A stretch of DNA of 35,743 nucleotides from CAZJCK01 sp964544635 (GTDB lineage: Bacteria > Zixibacteria > MSB-5A5 > GN15 > FEB-12): contig CAZJCK010000032.1 in assembly GCA_964544635.1 (NCBI GenBank), forward strand, positions 1-35,743, in the 5' to 3' direction. The translations under genes and the position numbers were made by a program. This document shows positions 13,611 to 22,699 of the stretch, in pieces; positions within the stretch are counted from its first letter, which is position 1, and each line of letters opens with the position of its first letter. Under the pieces are notes generated by a model. It ran no database searches. It saw nothing but the letters and a program-made list of their open reading frames with translations, and had not been told where the DNA came from.

Positions 13611-14380
13611 TCGATATTCTCGAAAAGATTGCCGCCAATAAGCGGATCGAAGTTGAGCAGCTCAAGATCGAGCTGCCCCTTGAGATCCTGCGCGAGCGCC
13701 CGACCGACCCCCGCCGCGACTTCAAGGCGGCGCTCTCGCATACCGGCATCCGCATCATCGCCGAGATCAAAAAAGGCTCCCCGTCCAAAGGCATCATGTC
13801 GGAGCACTTCGATCCTGTCGCCCTGGCGGAGCAATACCAGAACGGTGGCGCCGCTGCCCTTTCTGTCCTCACCGACCAGCGCTACTTCTACGGCAGTTTC
13901 GAAAACCTGTCCAACGCCCGCAATGCCGTCAGCCTGCCCGTCCTCTGCAAGGATTTCATGATCGACCCCTATCAGATCTACTACGCCCGCTATCGCACCG
14001 CCGATGCCATCCTGCTCATCGTAGCCCTCCTCGGCCGTGAACGCGCCGGTCGGCTGCTCGATGTCGCCCGCGAGGTAGGCATCGACGCCCTCGTCGAGGT
14101 TCACGACGAAGCCGAACTCGATATTGCCCTTGATATCGGCGCCGACATCATCGGCATCAACAACCGCAACCTGCGCGACTTCTCCGTGAATCTGTCAACG
14201 TGCGAAAAGCTGGCCGAACGAATTCCCGATTCTGTCGTTACAGTGGCGGAGTCCGGTATTGAATCACCGGGCGACATTCGTCGCCTCAAAGACGCCGGCT
14301 TGTCTGCGTATCTCATTGGTGAAACCCTGGTGCGCAGCGACGATCCGTCGAAACTGCTGAAGGAGATGATCGAATCGTGA
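13607..14380 (+). CDS. trpC: Indole-3-glycerol phosphate synthase, TTG start
   Basis: A 257-aa TIM-barrel enzyme that closes the indole ring of CdRP. Motifs: IDILEKIAANKRIEVEQLK (N-terminal helix), IIAEIKKGSPSKG with the catalytic Glu-Lys region, VLCKDFMIDPYQI, LVEVHDEAEL, IIGINNRNLRDF and TVAESGIESPGDI. The start is TTG at 13607, which overlaps the stop of the MFS gene as TTGA. GAGGA lies six bases upstream (13596-13600). A longer frame from the ATG at 13580 would overlap the transporter more and add nine residues unlike the family. Confidence 0.94.
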   Translation: MIDILEKIAANKRIEVEQLKIELPLEILRERPTDPRRDFKAALSHTGIRIIAEIKKGSPSKGIMSEHFDPVALAEQYQNGGAAALSVLTDQRYFYGSFENLSNARNAVSLPVLCKDFMIDPYQIYYARYRTADAILLIVALLGRERAGRLLDVAREVGIDALVEVHDEAELDIALDIGADIIGINNRNLRDFSVNLSTCEKLAERIPDSVVTVAESGIESPGDIRRLKDAGLSAYLIGETLVRSDDPSKLLKEMIES

Positions 14381-15012
14381 GCATGTTCCAGATCAAAGTG
14401 TGCGGTATCACCCGCCCGCAGGACGCCAAACTCGCCAGCCAACTGGGCGCCGACATGATCGGCCTCATCCTGTACAAGAAGTCACCCCGCTTCGTCTCGC
14501 GCCAGGAAGCCCTCAACATTGTTCGCGAAGTTCCCGTCACCGTCGACAAGGTTGGCGTCTTCGTTAACGAAACCGCCGACAACATGCTGAAGGCCACCGA
14601 GAAACTCGACCTCCAGTACGTCCAGATCCACGGCGGTATCGATCGCATGGCCATCAAGCAACTCCAGAAGCAGGGGGTACGGGTCATTGAGGCGTTTGGT
14701 GTCGACGACGGTACGCGCTGGTCCGATCTGGCCCGCAGCCGCGCCGATCTTATTCTCGCCGACAACGCCTCCAAAGACTCCTGGGGCGGCACCGGCCAGA
14801 CCTTTGACTGGGCCAAGGCGCGGGGCGCCCTGCCGCCCAACCTCGTTCTCGCCGGCGGTCTCGACGCCGACAATGTCGCCGAAGCGGTCCACACCTTCAA
14901 TCCTCTGCTCGTCGACGTAAACTCCGGTGTAGAAAGCCGGCCCGGCACCAAGTCAAAACCGAAACTCAAGAACTTCTTCACCGTCTGTAACAACCTGCGC
15001 TATGGCAAATAA
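14377..15012 (+). CDS. trpF: Phosphoribosylanthranilate isomerase
   Basis: A 211-aa TIM-barrel isomerase (PRA to CdRP). The signature KVCGITRPQDA holds the general-base Cys, and D in FGVDDG... or the ADN region supplies the acid. Others visible: GVFVNETADNM, YVQIHGG, GGTGQTFDWA, VLAGGLDADNVAEAV and DVNSGVESRPGTKS. The GTG start at 14377 overlaps the trpC stop; an ATG at 14383 is an alternative. It is separate from trpC, unlike the fused enterobacterial form. The gene ends 11 bases inside trpB. Confidence 0.95.
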   Translation: MSMFQIKVCGITRPQDAKLASQLGADMIGLILYKKSPRFVSRQEALNIVREVPVTVDKVGVFVNETADNMLKATEKLDLQYVQIHGGIDRMAIKQLQKQGVRVIEAFGVDDGTRWSDLARSRADLILADNASKDSWGGTGQTFDWAKARGALPPNLVLAGGLDADNVAEAVHTFNPLLVDVNSGVESRPGTKSKPKLKNFFTVCNNLRYGK

Positions 15013-16201
15013 GATAAAGCGCGGCCCGGACAAACGCGGCCGCTTCGGGGATTACGGTGGGCGGTATGTCCCGGAAACGGTCATGTACGCCCTCGACGAA
15101 CTGCACGACCAGTTTCGCAAGATCGCCGGGACCAAGCCGTTTAAAGACGAACTCCTGCACTACTTCCAGAACTTCGTCGGCCGCCCCACGCCGCTCTACT
15201 TCGCGCAACGCCTGACCGAACACCTCAAAACCGCCGACATCTATTTCAAGCGCGAAGATCTCAATCACACCGGCGCTCACAAAATCAACAACACCGTCGG
15301 CCAGATACTCCTCGCCCGTCACATGGGGAAGAAGCGCATCATCGCCGAGACCGGCGCCGGTCAGCACGGCCTGGCCACCGCCACCGTCTGCGCCCGCTTC
15401 GGTATGCAGTGTGTGATCTACATGGGCGCCGAAGATATCGTGCGCCAGGCCCCCAATGTCGAAAAGATGCGCCTGCTGGGCGCCGACGTTATCGCGGTCG
15501 AGTCCGGCTCCAAGACGCTGAAAGACGCTACCAGCGAAGCCATGCGCGATTGGGTCACCAACATCGAGGATACCTTCTACATCATCGGCTCCGTCGTCGG
15601 CCCCCATCCCTACCCGCTCATCGTCCGCGAGTTCCAGTCGATTATCGGGCGCGAAACCAAATACCAGTCCAGGAAACTATGGAAGAAACTGCCCGACTCC
15701 ATCATCGCCTGTGTCGGCGGTGGCTCCAACGCCATCGGCATCTTCGACGCCTTCGTTGACGACCTCGAGGTCCGCCTCATCGGTGTCGAGGCTGCCGGCC
15801 ACGGTCTCCGCTCCGGCCAACACTCGGCAACGCTGGCCAAAGGCAAGCCGGGTGTTCTCCACGGTTCAATGAGTTACCTGATCTACGACGATGACGGCCA
15901 GGTCATTCTGCCACACTCGATCTCCGCCGGCCTCGACTACCCCGGTGTGGGGCCCGAGCACTCCTACCTACACGACCTGAAACGCGTCGAATACCGCTCT
16001 GCTACCGACGACGAAGCGCTCGACGCTTTCAAGCTGACGTCACGTCTGGAAGGCATCATCCCGGCCCTCGAAACCTCACACGCGCTCGCCTACATCATCA
16101 AGAAGAAGCGCGAATTCAGGGCCGGCGAACGGATTGTTGTCTGCCTCTCCGGGCGCGGTGACAAAGATATGAGCATCGTGATGGGGGAGAGGAAGACATG
16201 A
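15002..16201 (+). CDS. trpB: Tryptophan synthase beta chain
   Basis: A 399-aa PLP enzyme of the TrpB1 type that joins indole and serine. The COMM/N-terminal segment RFGDYGGRYVPETVM, the Schiff-base Lys94 in HTGAHKINN, GAGQHG (substrate carboxylate loop), MGAEDIVRQAPNV, the phosphate-binding CVGGGSNAIG and LPHSISAGLDYPGVGPEH are all present. The alpha subunit feeds it indole through a tunnel; trpA follows with an ATGA overlap, so the two are made together. The ATG lies 11 bases before the trpF stop. Confidence 0.97.
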   Translation: MANKIKRGPDKRGRFGDYGGRYVPETVMYALDELHDQFRKIAGTKPFKDELLHYFQNFVGRPTPLYFAQRLTEHLKTADIYFKREDLNHTGAHKINNTVGQILLARHMGKKRIIAETGAGQHGLATATVCARFGMQCVIYMGAEDIVRQAPNVEKMRLLGADVIAVESGSKTLKDATSEAMRDWVTNIEDTFYIIGSVVGPHPYPLIVREFQSIIGRETKYQSRKLWKKLPDSIIACVGGGSNAIGIFDAFVDDLEVRLIGVEAAGHGLRSGQHSATLAKGKPGVLHGSMSYLIYDDDGQVILPHSISAGLDYPGVGPEHSYLHDLKRVEYRSATDDEALDAFKLTSRLEGIIPALETSHALAYIIKKKREFRAGERIVVCLSGRGDKDMSIVMGERKT

Positions 16202-16989
16202 GCAACAACCGGATCGGAGCACTACTGAAGCAGGACAACCGGCCCAAACTGCTGATTCCGTTCTTCACTGCCGGCTATCCCAATCGCAGCACTTTTGACA
16301 GCCTCGTTCGCTCCGCCGCCGACAGCGGCGCCGATATCATTGAAATCGGCATGCCCTTCTCTGATCCACTCGCTGACGGTCCGGAAATTCAGCACTCTTC
16401 ATTCGAAGCCCTCAAGCACGGCATCTCACTCGCCGAGATACTCGACCGCGTCCGGAAGATCCGTACAAAGATAGACACCCCAATCGTGCTCATGGGCTAC
16501 TATAACCCGGTTCGGACGTATGGCGTTGAACGGTTCGTCCGCGACGCCCACTCGGCCGGTGTCGACGGCCTGATCATCCCCGACCTGCCGCCGGATGAAG
16601 CGAAGGAACTGACTTCACCCGCCCGCAAACACGAGGTATCGACCATATTCCTCGTCGCCCCGACCTCCTCCGATAAGCGCATCAAAGCGGTCGACAAGGC
16701 CTCGCCCGATTTCGTCTACGCCGTCACCGTTACCGGTGTCACCGGCGCCGGCAAAACGTTCGGCCCGACTACGGAAAAGTACCTCAAGCGTCTCAAGCAC
16801 AGCCTGACCAAGCCGTTCGTCGCCGGTTTCGGCATCTCGTCTCCCGAGACGGCCCGGCAGATGGCCCGGTACGCCGACGGTGTGGTCATCGGCTCCGCCC
16901 TCATCAAGCTGATGCGCGCTGCCAAAGACAACAAAACTGCGGTCGACTCCGTGGCGAAGTTCCTCTCGAACGTGCGCAAAGCAATCTGA
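16198..16989 (+). CDS. trpA: Tryptophan synthase alpha chain
   Basis: A 263-aa TIM-barrel lyase releasing indole from indole-3-glycerol phosphate. The catalytic residues fall exactly at the classical places: Glu49 in IIEIGMPFSDP and Asp60 in LADGPEIQ. Further motifs are PIVLMGYYNPV, VDGLIIPDLPPDEA, FLVAPTSSDKR, the flexible-loop sequence VTGVTGAGKTFG and VAGFGISSPE. It is the last of the tight trpEGD-CFBA block; the next gene, argS, starts 100 bases later, the largest gap in the run. Confidence 0.97.
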   Translation: MSNNRIGALLKQDNRPKLLIPFFTAGYPNRSTFDSLVRSAADSGADIIEIGMPFSDPLADGPEIQHSSFEALKHGISLAEILDRVRKIRTKIDTPIVLMGYYNPVRTYGVERFVRDAHSAGVDGLIIPDLPPDEAKELTSPARKHEVSTIFLVAPTSSDKRIKAVDKASPDFVYAVTVTGVTGAGKTFGPTTEKYLKRLKHSLTKPFVAGFGISSPETARQMARYADGVVIGSALIKLMRAAKDNKTAVDSVAKFLSNVRKAI

Positions 16990-17089
16990 TATTCCCGCTG
17001 TTTCCTGTTGAATCGAACGGCGCCATGCCATACATTGACCGCTTACCACTCCCGGCGCCACGCGACGGGAACGTAGAACACGGGAATCC

Positions 17090-18940
17090 ATGATGAACAC
17101 GACCGCCGGCGACAAGACGACAGCGATACAGTCCGATCCGTTCAAGCGCCAGTTTGCAGAACTGGCTGCGGCGGCTTTCCGCGAACACTATCCGGACGCC
17201 CACAACGAACTGGGGGACAAGGAGATCTTCGACCCCGACTTCATCGCCGACCATCTCGAGAAACCGAAAGACCCCACGATGGGGCGGTTTGCCCTGCCGG
17301 TCTTCCGCTACGCCCGCCTGTTCAAAGCCAAACCACCCGATATCGCCGCGACCATCGCCGATAGCGTCAACAGCAAAGTGCAGTCGCTGCCCGCGCGCGA
17401 GAGGCTCATCAGCGTTTCATCCGTCGCCGGCTTCATCAATACCGCCGTAGACTTCCAGTCCCAGGCTCGCACGACTGTGACCGCCTGCATCACCGAACAA
17501 CGCGCCTACGGCAACACCGACATCGGCCTGAAGAAAAAACTGCTGGTCGAATACTCGTCGGTCAATATTGCCAAGCCGTTCGGTATCGGCCACCTCCGCA
17601 CCACCATTCTCGGCAACTCGCTGCGTCGCGTTTTCACCAAACTCGGATACGACGTCGTCGGAATCAACTACCTCGGTGACTGGGGCACCCAGTTCGGCAA
17701 AATGATCGTCGCCTACCGCGAATGGGGACAGGATCTCGATCTGTCCGACAACGCGGTCGAGAAACTCTACCGGCTCTACGTCAAATATCACGAAGAAGCC
17801 AAAAACGATCCGTCCCTCGACAACCGCGCCCGGGAAGCGTTTAAGAAGCTGGAAGACGGCGATGAGGCAACCCGCACCCTCTGGCAGCGCTTCCGCGACC
17901 TCTCCTGGGCCGACTTCGAGCGCGTCTACAAACGCCTCGGCATCGAATTCGACCTCGTCACCGGTGAGGCTTTCTTTAACGATAAGATGGACGCTGTCAT
18001 CGAGCGCTTTGAGAAAGCTAACCTGACCTCCGAGTCACAGGGGGCGGAAGTGGTCGAACTCGACGATCCCCAGTTGCCGCCGCTGCTTCTGCGCAAATCC
18101 GACGGCGCCACCCTCTACGCCACCCGCGACCTCGCCGGCCTCATCTGGCGCTGGGAGACCTACAGATTCGAAGAATCACTCTATGTCGTCGGCGCCGCGC
18201 AATCGGACCACTTCAAGCAGTGCTTCGGCGCTATCGCCAAACTTGAAGATGCCGAAAAACTTCCTGAGACCGCTCGTATGACCGGACGCGTAAAACATGT
18301 CGATTTCGGCTGGGTCAAGTTCGGCGACAAGGCCATGGCCTCACGCGCCGGTACGATTATTTTCCTCGAGGATGTCGTCGATAAAGCGGTCGCGCTGGCG
18401 AAGGACAAGATCGCCGAGAAGAACCCCGACCTGCGCGACCCCGACGATACCGCCGAAATGATCGGCATCGGCGCCGTCATCTATTCACAGATGTCGGTCC
18501 GCCGTCAGAAAGATGTCAACTTCGTCTGGGACGACGTCCTCAATTTCGAAGGAGAGACCGGCCCCTACCTGCAGTACACCCACGCCCGGCTCTGCTCCCT
18601 CTTGCGTAACTTTGGCGACGACCCGAACGCCGACATCGATTTTGCACTGCTTGACCAGCCGGAAGAAAGCCGGGTCATCGAACTGCTGGCCGACTTCCCG
18701 CAGATTATCGTCGAAGCAGCCCGGCAGTACGATCCGTACATGATCGCCGCACACCTGATTAAGCTGGCCGCGGCCTACAACAAAGTCTACCAGCGCAAAG
18801 ATGATACCGGGAAAACCGACAAGATTATTTCCGACAACAAACCGTTAACCCGGGCACGTATGGCTTTGGTGAAGGCCGTTCAACTGGTTATCGCCGAAGG
18901 CTTGTACCTGCTCGGGATTGAAGCCCCGAACGAAATGTAA
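17090..18940 (+). CDS. argS: Arginyl-tRNA synthetase with atypical signature motifs
   Basis: A 616-aa class I synthetase charging tRNA-Arg. The N-terminal tRNA D-loop-recognition (Arg_N) domain is present at about 15-120, then the Rossmann catalytic core, then an all-alpha DALR anticodon domain (about 490-616, FEGETGPYLQYTHARL leading into it). The HIGH motif reads GIGH (residues 165-168, in NIAKPFGIGHLRTT), so the first His is Gly. The KMSKS position reads AMASR (415-419) before AGTIIFLEDVVDKA. The full length and conserved context argue for an active enzyme, and ArgRS is known for loose signature motifs. It has no strong ribosome site (GGGA six bases before ATG) and splits the trp and aro blocks. 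Confidence 0.92.
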   Translation: MMNTTAGDKTTAIQSDPFKRQFAELAAAAFREHYPDAHNELGDKEIFDPDFIADHLEKPKDPTMGRFALPVFRYARLFKAKPPDIAATIADSVNSKVQSLPARERLISVSSVAGFINTAVDFQSQARTTVTACITEQRAYGNTDIGLKKKLLVEYSSVNIAKPFGIGHLRTTILGNSLRRVFTKLGYDVVGINYLGDWGTQFGKMIVAYREWGQDLDLSDNAVEKLYRLYVKYHEEAKNDPSLDNRAREAFKKLEDGDEATRTLWQRFRDLSWADFERVYKRLGIEFDLVTGEAFFNDKMDAVIERFEKANLTSESQGAEVVELDDPQLPPLLLRKSDGATLYATRDLAGLIWRWETYRFEESLYVVGAAQSDHFKQCFGAIAKLEDAEKLPETARMTGRVKHVDFGWVKFGDKAMASRAGTIIFLEDVVDKAVALAKDKIAEKNPDLRDPDDTAEMIGIGAVIYSQMSVRRQKDVNFVWDDVLNFEGETGPYLQYTHARLCSLLRNFGDDPNADIDFALLDQPEESRVIELLADFPQIIVEAARQYDPYMIAAHLIKLAAAYNKVYQRKDDTGKTDKIISDNKPLTRARMALVKAVQLVIAEGLYLLGIEAPNEM

Positions 18941-18983
18941 CTGCGATGCGGGCGTATGGCCTGCTATCGGGAGATAACGACAT

Positions 18984-20000
18984 ATGCTGATAGTCATGGA
19001 AGCCTCTGCCACCAAAGAACAGGTGGAGAAGGTATGTAAAGAAATCGAGCAGATGGGCCTGGCCGCACATCCTATTCCCGGCGCCCAGCGCACCGCGATC
19101 GGTGTCACCGGCAACAAGGCGCAGGTCGATGCCGACCGCATCCTCGCCCAACACGGTGTCAAGGATATCATCCATGTCACCCAACCCTATAAACTGGTCA
19201 GCCGGGAGTTTTTCCCCGACGATTCGGTGGTCGATGTCGGCGGTGTCAGGATCGGTGGCGACGATTTCGTCATCATGGCCGGACCCTGCTCCGTCGAGAA
19301 TCGCGACCAGACGATGCGTATTGCCGAAAAAGTCGCCGAGTCCGGCGGCCGTATCCTTCGCGGCGGCGCGTACAAACCGCGTACCTCCCCATACAGCTTC
19401 CAGGGCCTGGCCGAAGAAGGTCTCAAGATACTCGCCGAATCCCGCGAAAAGTTCGACCTGCGCATCATCACGGAAGCCATCGACACTGAAACCCTGCCGC
19501 TCGTCGAACAATACACCGACATCATCCAGATCGGCGCCCGCAATATGCAGAACTTCTCGTTGTTGAAGAAAGCCGGCCGCTCAAAGTGCGCCGTCCTCCT
19601 CAAGCGCGGCATGTCGGCCACCCTCGAAGAATTTCTCATGGCCGCCGAGTATATCATGTCCGAGGGCAACCGCCGCGTCATCCTGTGCGAACGCGGTGTC
19701 CGCACCTTTGCCGATCACACCCGCAACACCCTCGACCTCTCCGCCGTGCCGTTTGTGAAGCGCACCTCCCACCTGCCAATCATCTGCGACCCAAGCCACG
19801 GTACTGGTCGCGCCCGCAAAGTGCCGGCGCTGTCGCGCGCCTCGATGGCGGTTGGGGCTGACGGTCTCCTCCTCGAGGTGCATCACGACCCGGCCAACGC
19901 CCTTTCCGACGGCCCCCAGTCGCTCAATTTCGAGCAGTGGGACGATCTGATGAAAAGCCTGCGCACCATCGCGCCGGTGATTGGGAAAAAGCTGTCGTGA
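18984..20000 (+). CDS. aroF: DAHP synthase, type I-beta with N-terminal regulatory domain
   Basis: A 338-aa 3-deoxy-7-phosphoheptulonate synthase, the entry step of the shikimate pathway (PEP + erythrose-4-phosphate). Residues 1-70 form a ferredoxin-like/ACT-type domain (MLIVMEASATKEQVEKV...), followed by the barrel. Metal ligands appear as Cys102 (AGPCSVE), His272 (CDPSHGTG), Glu298 (LLEVH) and Asp309; this matches the well-studied Thermotoga maritima enzyme both in numbering and in total length. PEP-site residues are in GGAYKPRTSPYSFQG and IGARNMQNF. In that enzyme the N-terminal domain gives feedback inhibition by Tyr and Phe, so the same is likely here. GGGAG lies about ten bases before ATG. 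The stop overlaps aroA. Confidence 0.95.
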   Translation: MLIVMEASATKEQVEKVCKEIEQMGLAAHPIPGAQRTAIGVTGNKAQVDADRILAQHGVKDIIHVTQPYKLVSREFFPDDSVVDVGGVRIGGDDFVIMAGPCSVENRDQTMRIAEKVAESGGRILRGGAYKPRTSPYSFQGLAEEGLKILAESREKFDLRIITEAIDTETLPLVEQYTDIIQIGARNMQNFSLLKKAGRSKCAVLLKRGMSATLEEFLMAAEYIMSEGNRRVILCERGVRTFADHTRNTLDLSAVPFVKRTSHLPIICDPSHGTGRARKVPALSRASMAVGADGLLLEVHHDPANALSDGPQSLNFEQWDDLMKSLRTIAPVIGKKLS

Positions 20001-21340
20001 CCACTGAACTGAAACCGGTCAGGCAGGTTGGCGGTTATGTGACGGTCCCCGGCGACAAGTCGGTCGCTCACCGCGCTGCCCTCTTGTCTGTCCTCGCAAC
20101 GGAACCGCTCACTATCCGCAACTTTCCCGACTCCGAAGACTGCGCCCGCTCCCTGGAAGCGGCGCAATCACTGGGTGTGACGGTCGAGCAACGCGACGAT
20201 CACCTCTTACTCACACCACCCGAAACAGTTACCGTCGACACCGACAAAATGATCGACTGCGGTAACTCCGGCACCACTGTCCGGCTCCTCTCCGGCATCC
20301 TTGCCGGCCTGCCGATCGAGGTCACCCTGACCGGCGACGAATCGTTGTCCCGACGCCCGATGAAGCGGATCATCGAACCACTCACCACCATGGGCGCCGA
20401 GTTGTTTGCCGACGATTACCATCTCCCCATGCGCATCCGCGGCAACAAGCTGCTGCCGTTCGAATACCGACTTCCAGTCGCGTCGGCGCAGGTTAAGTCC
20501 TGCCTCCTGCTGGCCGGCCTGTCATCAAGGTGCAGTGTCACCATCCGCGAAGATATGCTCACTCGCGATCACACCGAACACATGATCCGGGCCCTCGGTG
20601 GCGACCTCCAGGTTCGTGATATAAAACCGGTCTACGAGGACGACCCGCGCGATCCGCGCAAGCGACGTCTCGTCATGCCCGAAGATTTCAAGCGCGAGAT
20701 TGTTCTCGCCGCCAACACGTCGATCAAGGGGGGAGAGGTCGACATCCCCGGCGACATCTCCACCGCCGCCTTCTTCTTCGCCGCTGCCGCTATCGGCGGG
20801 GGACAGGTGACTATCGATAACCTCGGCCTGAACCCGACTCGCACCGGCTTCCTCGATCACCTCAAGGCAATCGGCTGCAGTGTGAAAATCAGCGGCAAAG
20901 AAACCATCTCAGGGGAGCCGCGAGGCTCTGTCACCGTAACCGGCGGCCCCCTCAAAGCCCGCAAGATCACCGGCGACCACACCGTCGCTCTTATCGACGA
21001 AGTCCCCATCATTGCCGTCATGGCCGCTTTCTCCGACGGTACCACCGTCATCCGCGATGCCGCCGAGCTGCGTGTCAAGGAATCCGACCGCCTCCAGGCC
21101 ACCGCCGACAACCTCGAACGGATGGGTGTGAAAGTCGGGCTGCTCGATGACGGCCTCGCCATCGAGGGCGCCCGGGAAGTCCACGGCACCGATATCAGGA
21201 GCTTCGGCGACCACCGCATCGCCATGGCCTTCACTATCGGTTCGCTCTTTGCGGTCGGGCCGTCGACGCTTGACGACGATTCTGTGGTCGGTATCTCCTG
21301 CCCGTCATTCTTCGATCTCCTCAAGCAGATAGCCCAATGA
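19997..21340 (+). CDS. aroA: EPSP synthase (3-phosphoshikimate 1-carboxyvinyltransferase)
   Basis: A 447-aa enzyme adding the enolpyruvyl group to shikimate-3-phosphate. The GTG at 19997 overlaps the stop of the DAHP synthase gene (GTGA) and begins the protein just before VTVPGDKSVAHRAALL; a longer open frame to 19937 would reach into the upstream gene. Motifs: DCGNSGTTVRLLSGILAG, TGDESLSRRPMKRIIEPL, PVASAQVKSCLLLAGL, DIPGDISTAAFFFAAAA, VALIDEVPIIAVMAA, ELRVKESDR and SFGDHRIAMAF. The NSGTT and GDESL-RPMKR forms resemble the Bacillus-type enzyme rather than the E. coli type. The 4-base overlap with aroE follows. Confidence 0.95.
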   Translation: MTTELKPVRQVGGYVTVPGDKSVAHRAALLSVLATEPLTIRNFPDSEDCARSLEAAQSLGVTVEQRDDHLLLTPPETVTVDTDKMIDCGNSGTTVRLLSGILAGLPIEVTLTGDESLSRRPMKRIIEPLTTMGAELFADDYHLPMRIRGNKLLPFEYRLPVASAQVKSCLLLAGLSSRCSVTIREDMLTRDHTEHMIRALGGDLQVRDIKPVYEDDPRDPRKRRLVMPEDFKREIVLAANTSIKGGEVDIPGDISTAAFFFAAAAIGGGQVTIDNLGLNPTRTGFLDHLKAIGCSVKISGKETISGEPRGSVTVTGGPLKARKITGDHTVALIDEVPIIAVMAAFSDGTTVIRDAAELRVKESDRLQATADNLERMGVKVGLLDDGLAIEGAREVHGTDIRSFGDHRIAMAFTIGSLFAVGPSTLDDDSVVGISCPSFFDLLKQIAQ

Positions 21341-22170
21341 ATTCGGTCGACTTCCGTTTCGGCCTTCTCGGTCGCAACATCAGCTACTCCATATCGCCCG
21401 ACATCTTCGACGCCATCCTCCGCCGCACCAACCGTTCCGGCTCCTTTGAATTGATTGACCTCGACGCCGATGCAATCGAAGTCCGCTTCGCCGCCATGCG
21501 GACCGGTTACCACGGCCTGTCGGTGACCATCCCGCACAAGCAACTCGTCACGTCGCTTGTCGACGATCTCACCGACGCCGCCCGCGCCATCGGCGCCGTC
21601 AACTCCATACGCATCCGCCACGGCAAGACAGTCGGCGGCAATACTGATGTCGACGGTTTCCTCATGCCCCTCGAATCGCAGTGGGAACGACTCAAGAACA
21701 GCCGCGTCCTCATTCTCGGCAACGGTGGCAGCGCCCGCGCCGTGGTCTACGCCCTCACGAAAATACTCGGCGTCGGCCAGGCATTTGTCCTTGGTCGCGA
21801 TCCGGACAAACTCGCGGATTTTGAACGTAAACTGCAACCGAACCTCCCGCGCAACCGCCTGACTACAGCAACTGAGCTTTCCGACAATACCGAATTCGCC
21901 ATGATCGTCAACTGCACCCCGCTGGGCGGCTACAACCATCCCGACGAGTCACCCCTGCCCGACCGCATCCAGTTCACCGATGCTACCATTTACTACGACC
22001 TCAATTACAACCGCCCCAACTCGGTCGTCGACGGTATCCGTCGCACCGGCCACATCGCTGTCGACGGGGGTCTCATGCTGGTCGGCCAGGCAGTCGCATC
22101 ATTTCAGTGGTGGACTTCGATTGAGGTTGACGCCCGGGCTGTCGCCGACGACATTTTCTCTCGTGACTAA
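21337..22170 (+). CDS. aroE: Shikimate dehydrogenase
   Basis: A 277-aa NADP-dependent enzyme reducing 3-dehydroshikimate. The substrate site shows SYSISP (Ser pair), catalytic Lys68 in GLSVTIPHK, Asn in AVNSI and Asp in GGNTDVDGF. The nucleotide loop is LGNGGSARAVVYAL, with Asn in place of the common Ala (LGAGGAxRA). NCTPLGGY and DGGLMLVGQAVASFQWW close the fold. It overlaps aroA by ATGA and aroK by eight bases. Confidence 0.94.
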   Translation: MNSVDFRFGLLGRNISYSISPDIFDAILRRTNRSGSFELIDLDADAIEVRFAAMRTGYHGLSVTIPHKQLVTSLVDDLTDAARAIGAVNSIRIRHGKTVGGNTDVDGFLMPLESQWERLKNSRVLILGNGGSARAVVYALTKILGVGQAFVLGRDPDKLADFERKLQPNLPRNRLTTATELSDNTEFAMIVNCTPLGGYNHPDESPLPDRIQFTDATIYYDLNYNRPNSVVDGIRRTGHIAVDGGLMLVGQAVASFQWWTSIEVDARAVADDIFSRD

Positions 22171-22699
22171 GACTGACCTACATATCTACCTGATCGGTTT
22201 TTCCGGCTCCGGAAAGTCAACCGTCGGTCCAAAACTGGCGAAGCGTCTCAAGCGGCCGTTCGTTGACATTGACGATCTTATCGCTCAGACTACGGGTATG
22301 ATTATTCCGGATATCTTCAGAATTTTCGGCGAGCCGCACTTCCGGCGCGAAGAACAGGATGCCATCGCGCGCGCGGCAAACAACCCGCCGTCGGTCATAG
22401 CTGTCGGTGGCGGCGCCTTTGAAGCGTCGGCCAATCGCAACATCATGCAACAAACCGGCCGTACGGTCTACCTCAGTTGTGCCCGCCGCGAAATTTACCG
22501 GCGACTAAAGACCCGCACCGACCGGCCGCTCCTCGAAACGGGGAAGACTGCAGCCGGCAAAGCGGCACGTATCCGTCAACTGCTCGACCGTCGCATGAGC
22601 AACTACCGCCGAGCCGATATTGCGGTCTCAACCACCACGAAGAGTGTCGCCCAGACTGTCGACCAGGTCATCCTCAAACTCGAGGCGCTCGATGGCTGA
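22163..22699 (+). CDS. aroK: Shikimate kinase
   Basis: A 178-aa P-loop kinase phosphorylating shikimate. Walker A is GFSGSGKSTVG near the N-terminus; shikimate-binding residues are visible as FVDIDDLI (Asp), FRREEQDA (Arg) and AVGGGAFE (Gly triplet), and the lid Arg is in RTDRPLL. GTG at 22163 is chosen: it overlaps the aroE stop region by eight bases and places Walker A at the usual distance; the upstream open frame is an antiframe shadow of aroE. It overlaps aroB by eight bases. Confidence 0.93.
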   Translation: MTKTDLHIYLIGFSGSGKSTVGPKLAKRLKRPFVDIDDLIAQTTGMIIPDIFRIFGEPHFRREEQDAIARAANNPPSVIAVGGGAFEASANRNIMQQTGRTVYLSCARREIYRRLKTRTDRPLLETGKTAAGKAARIRQLLDRRMSNYRRADIAVSTTTKSVAQTVDQVILKLEALDG

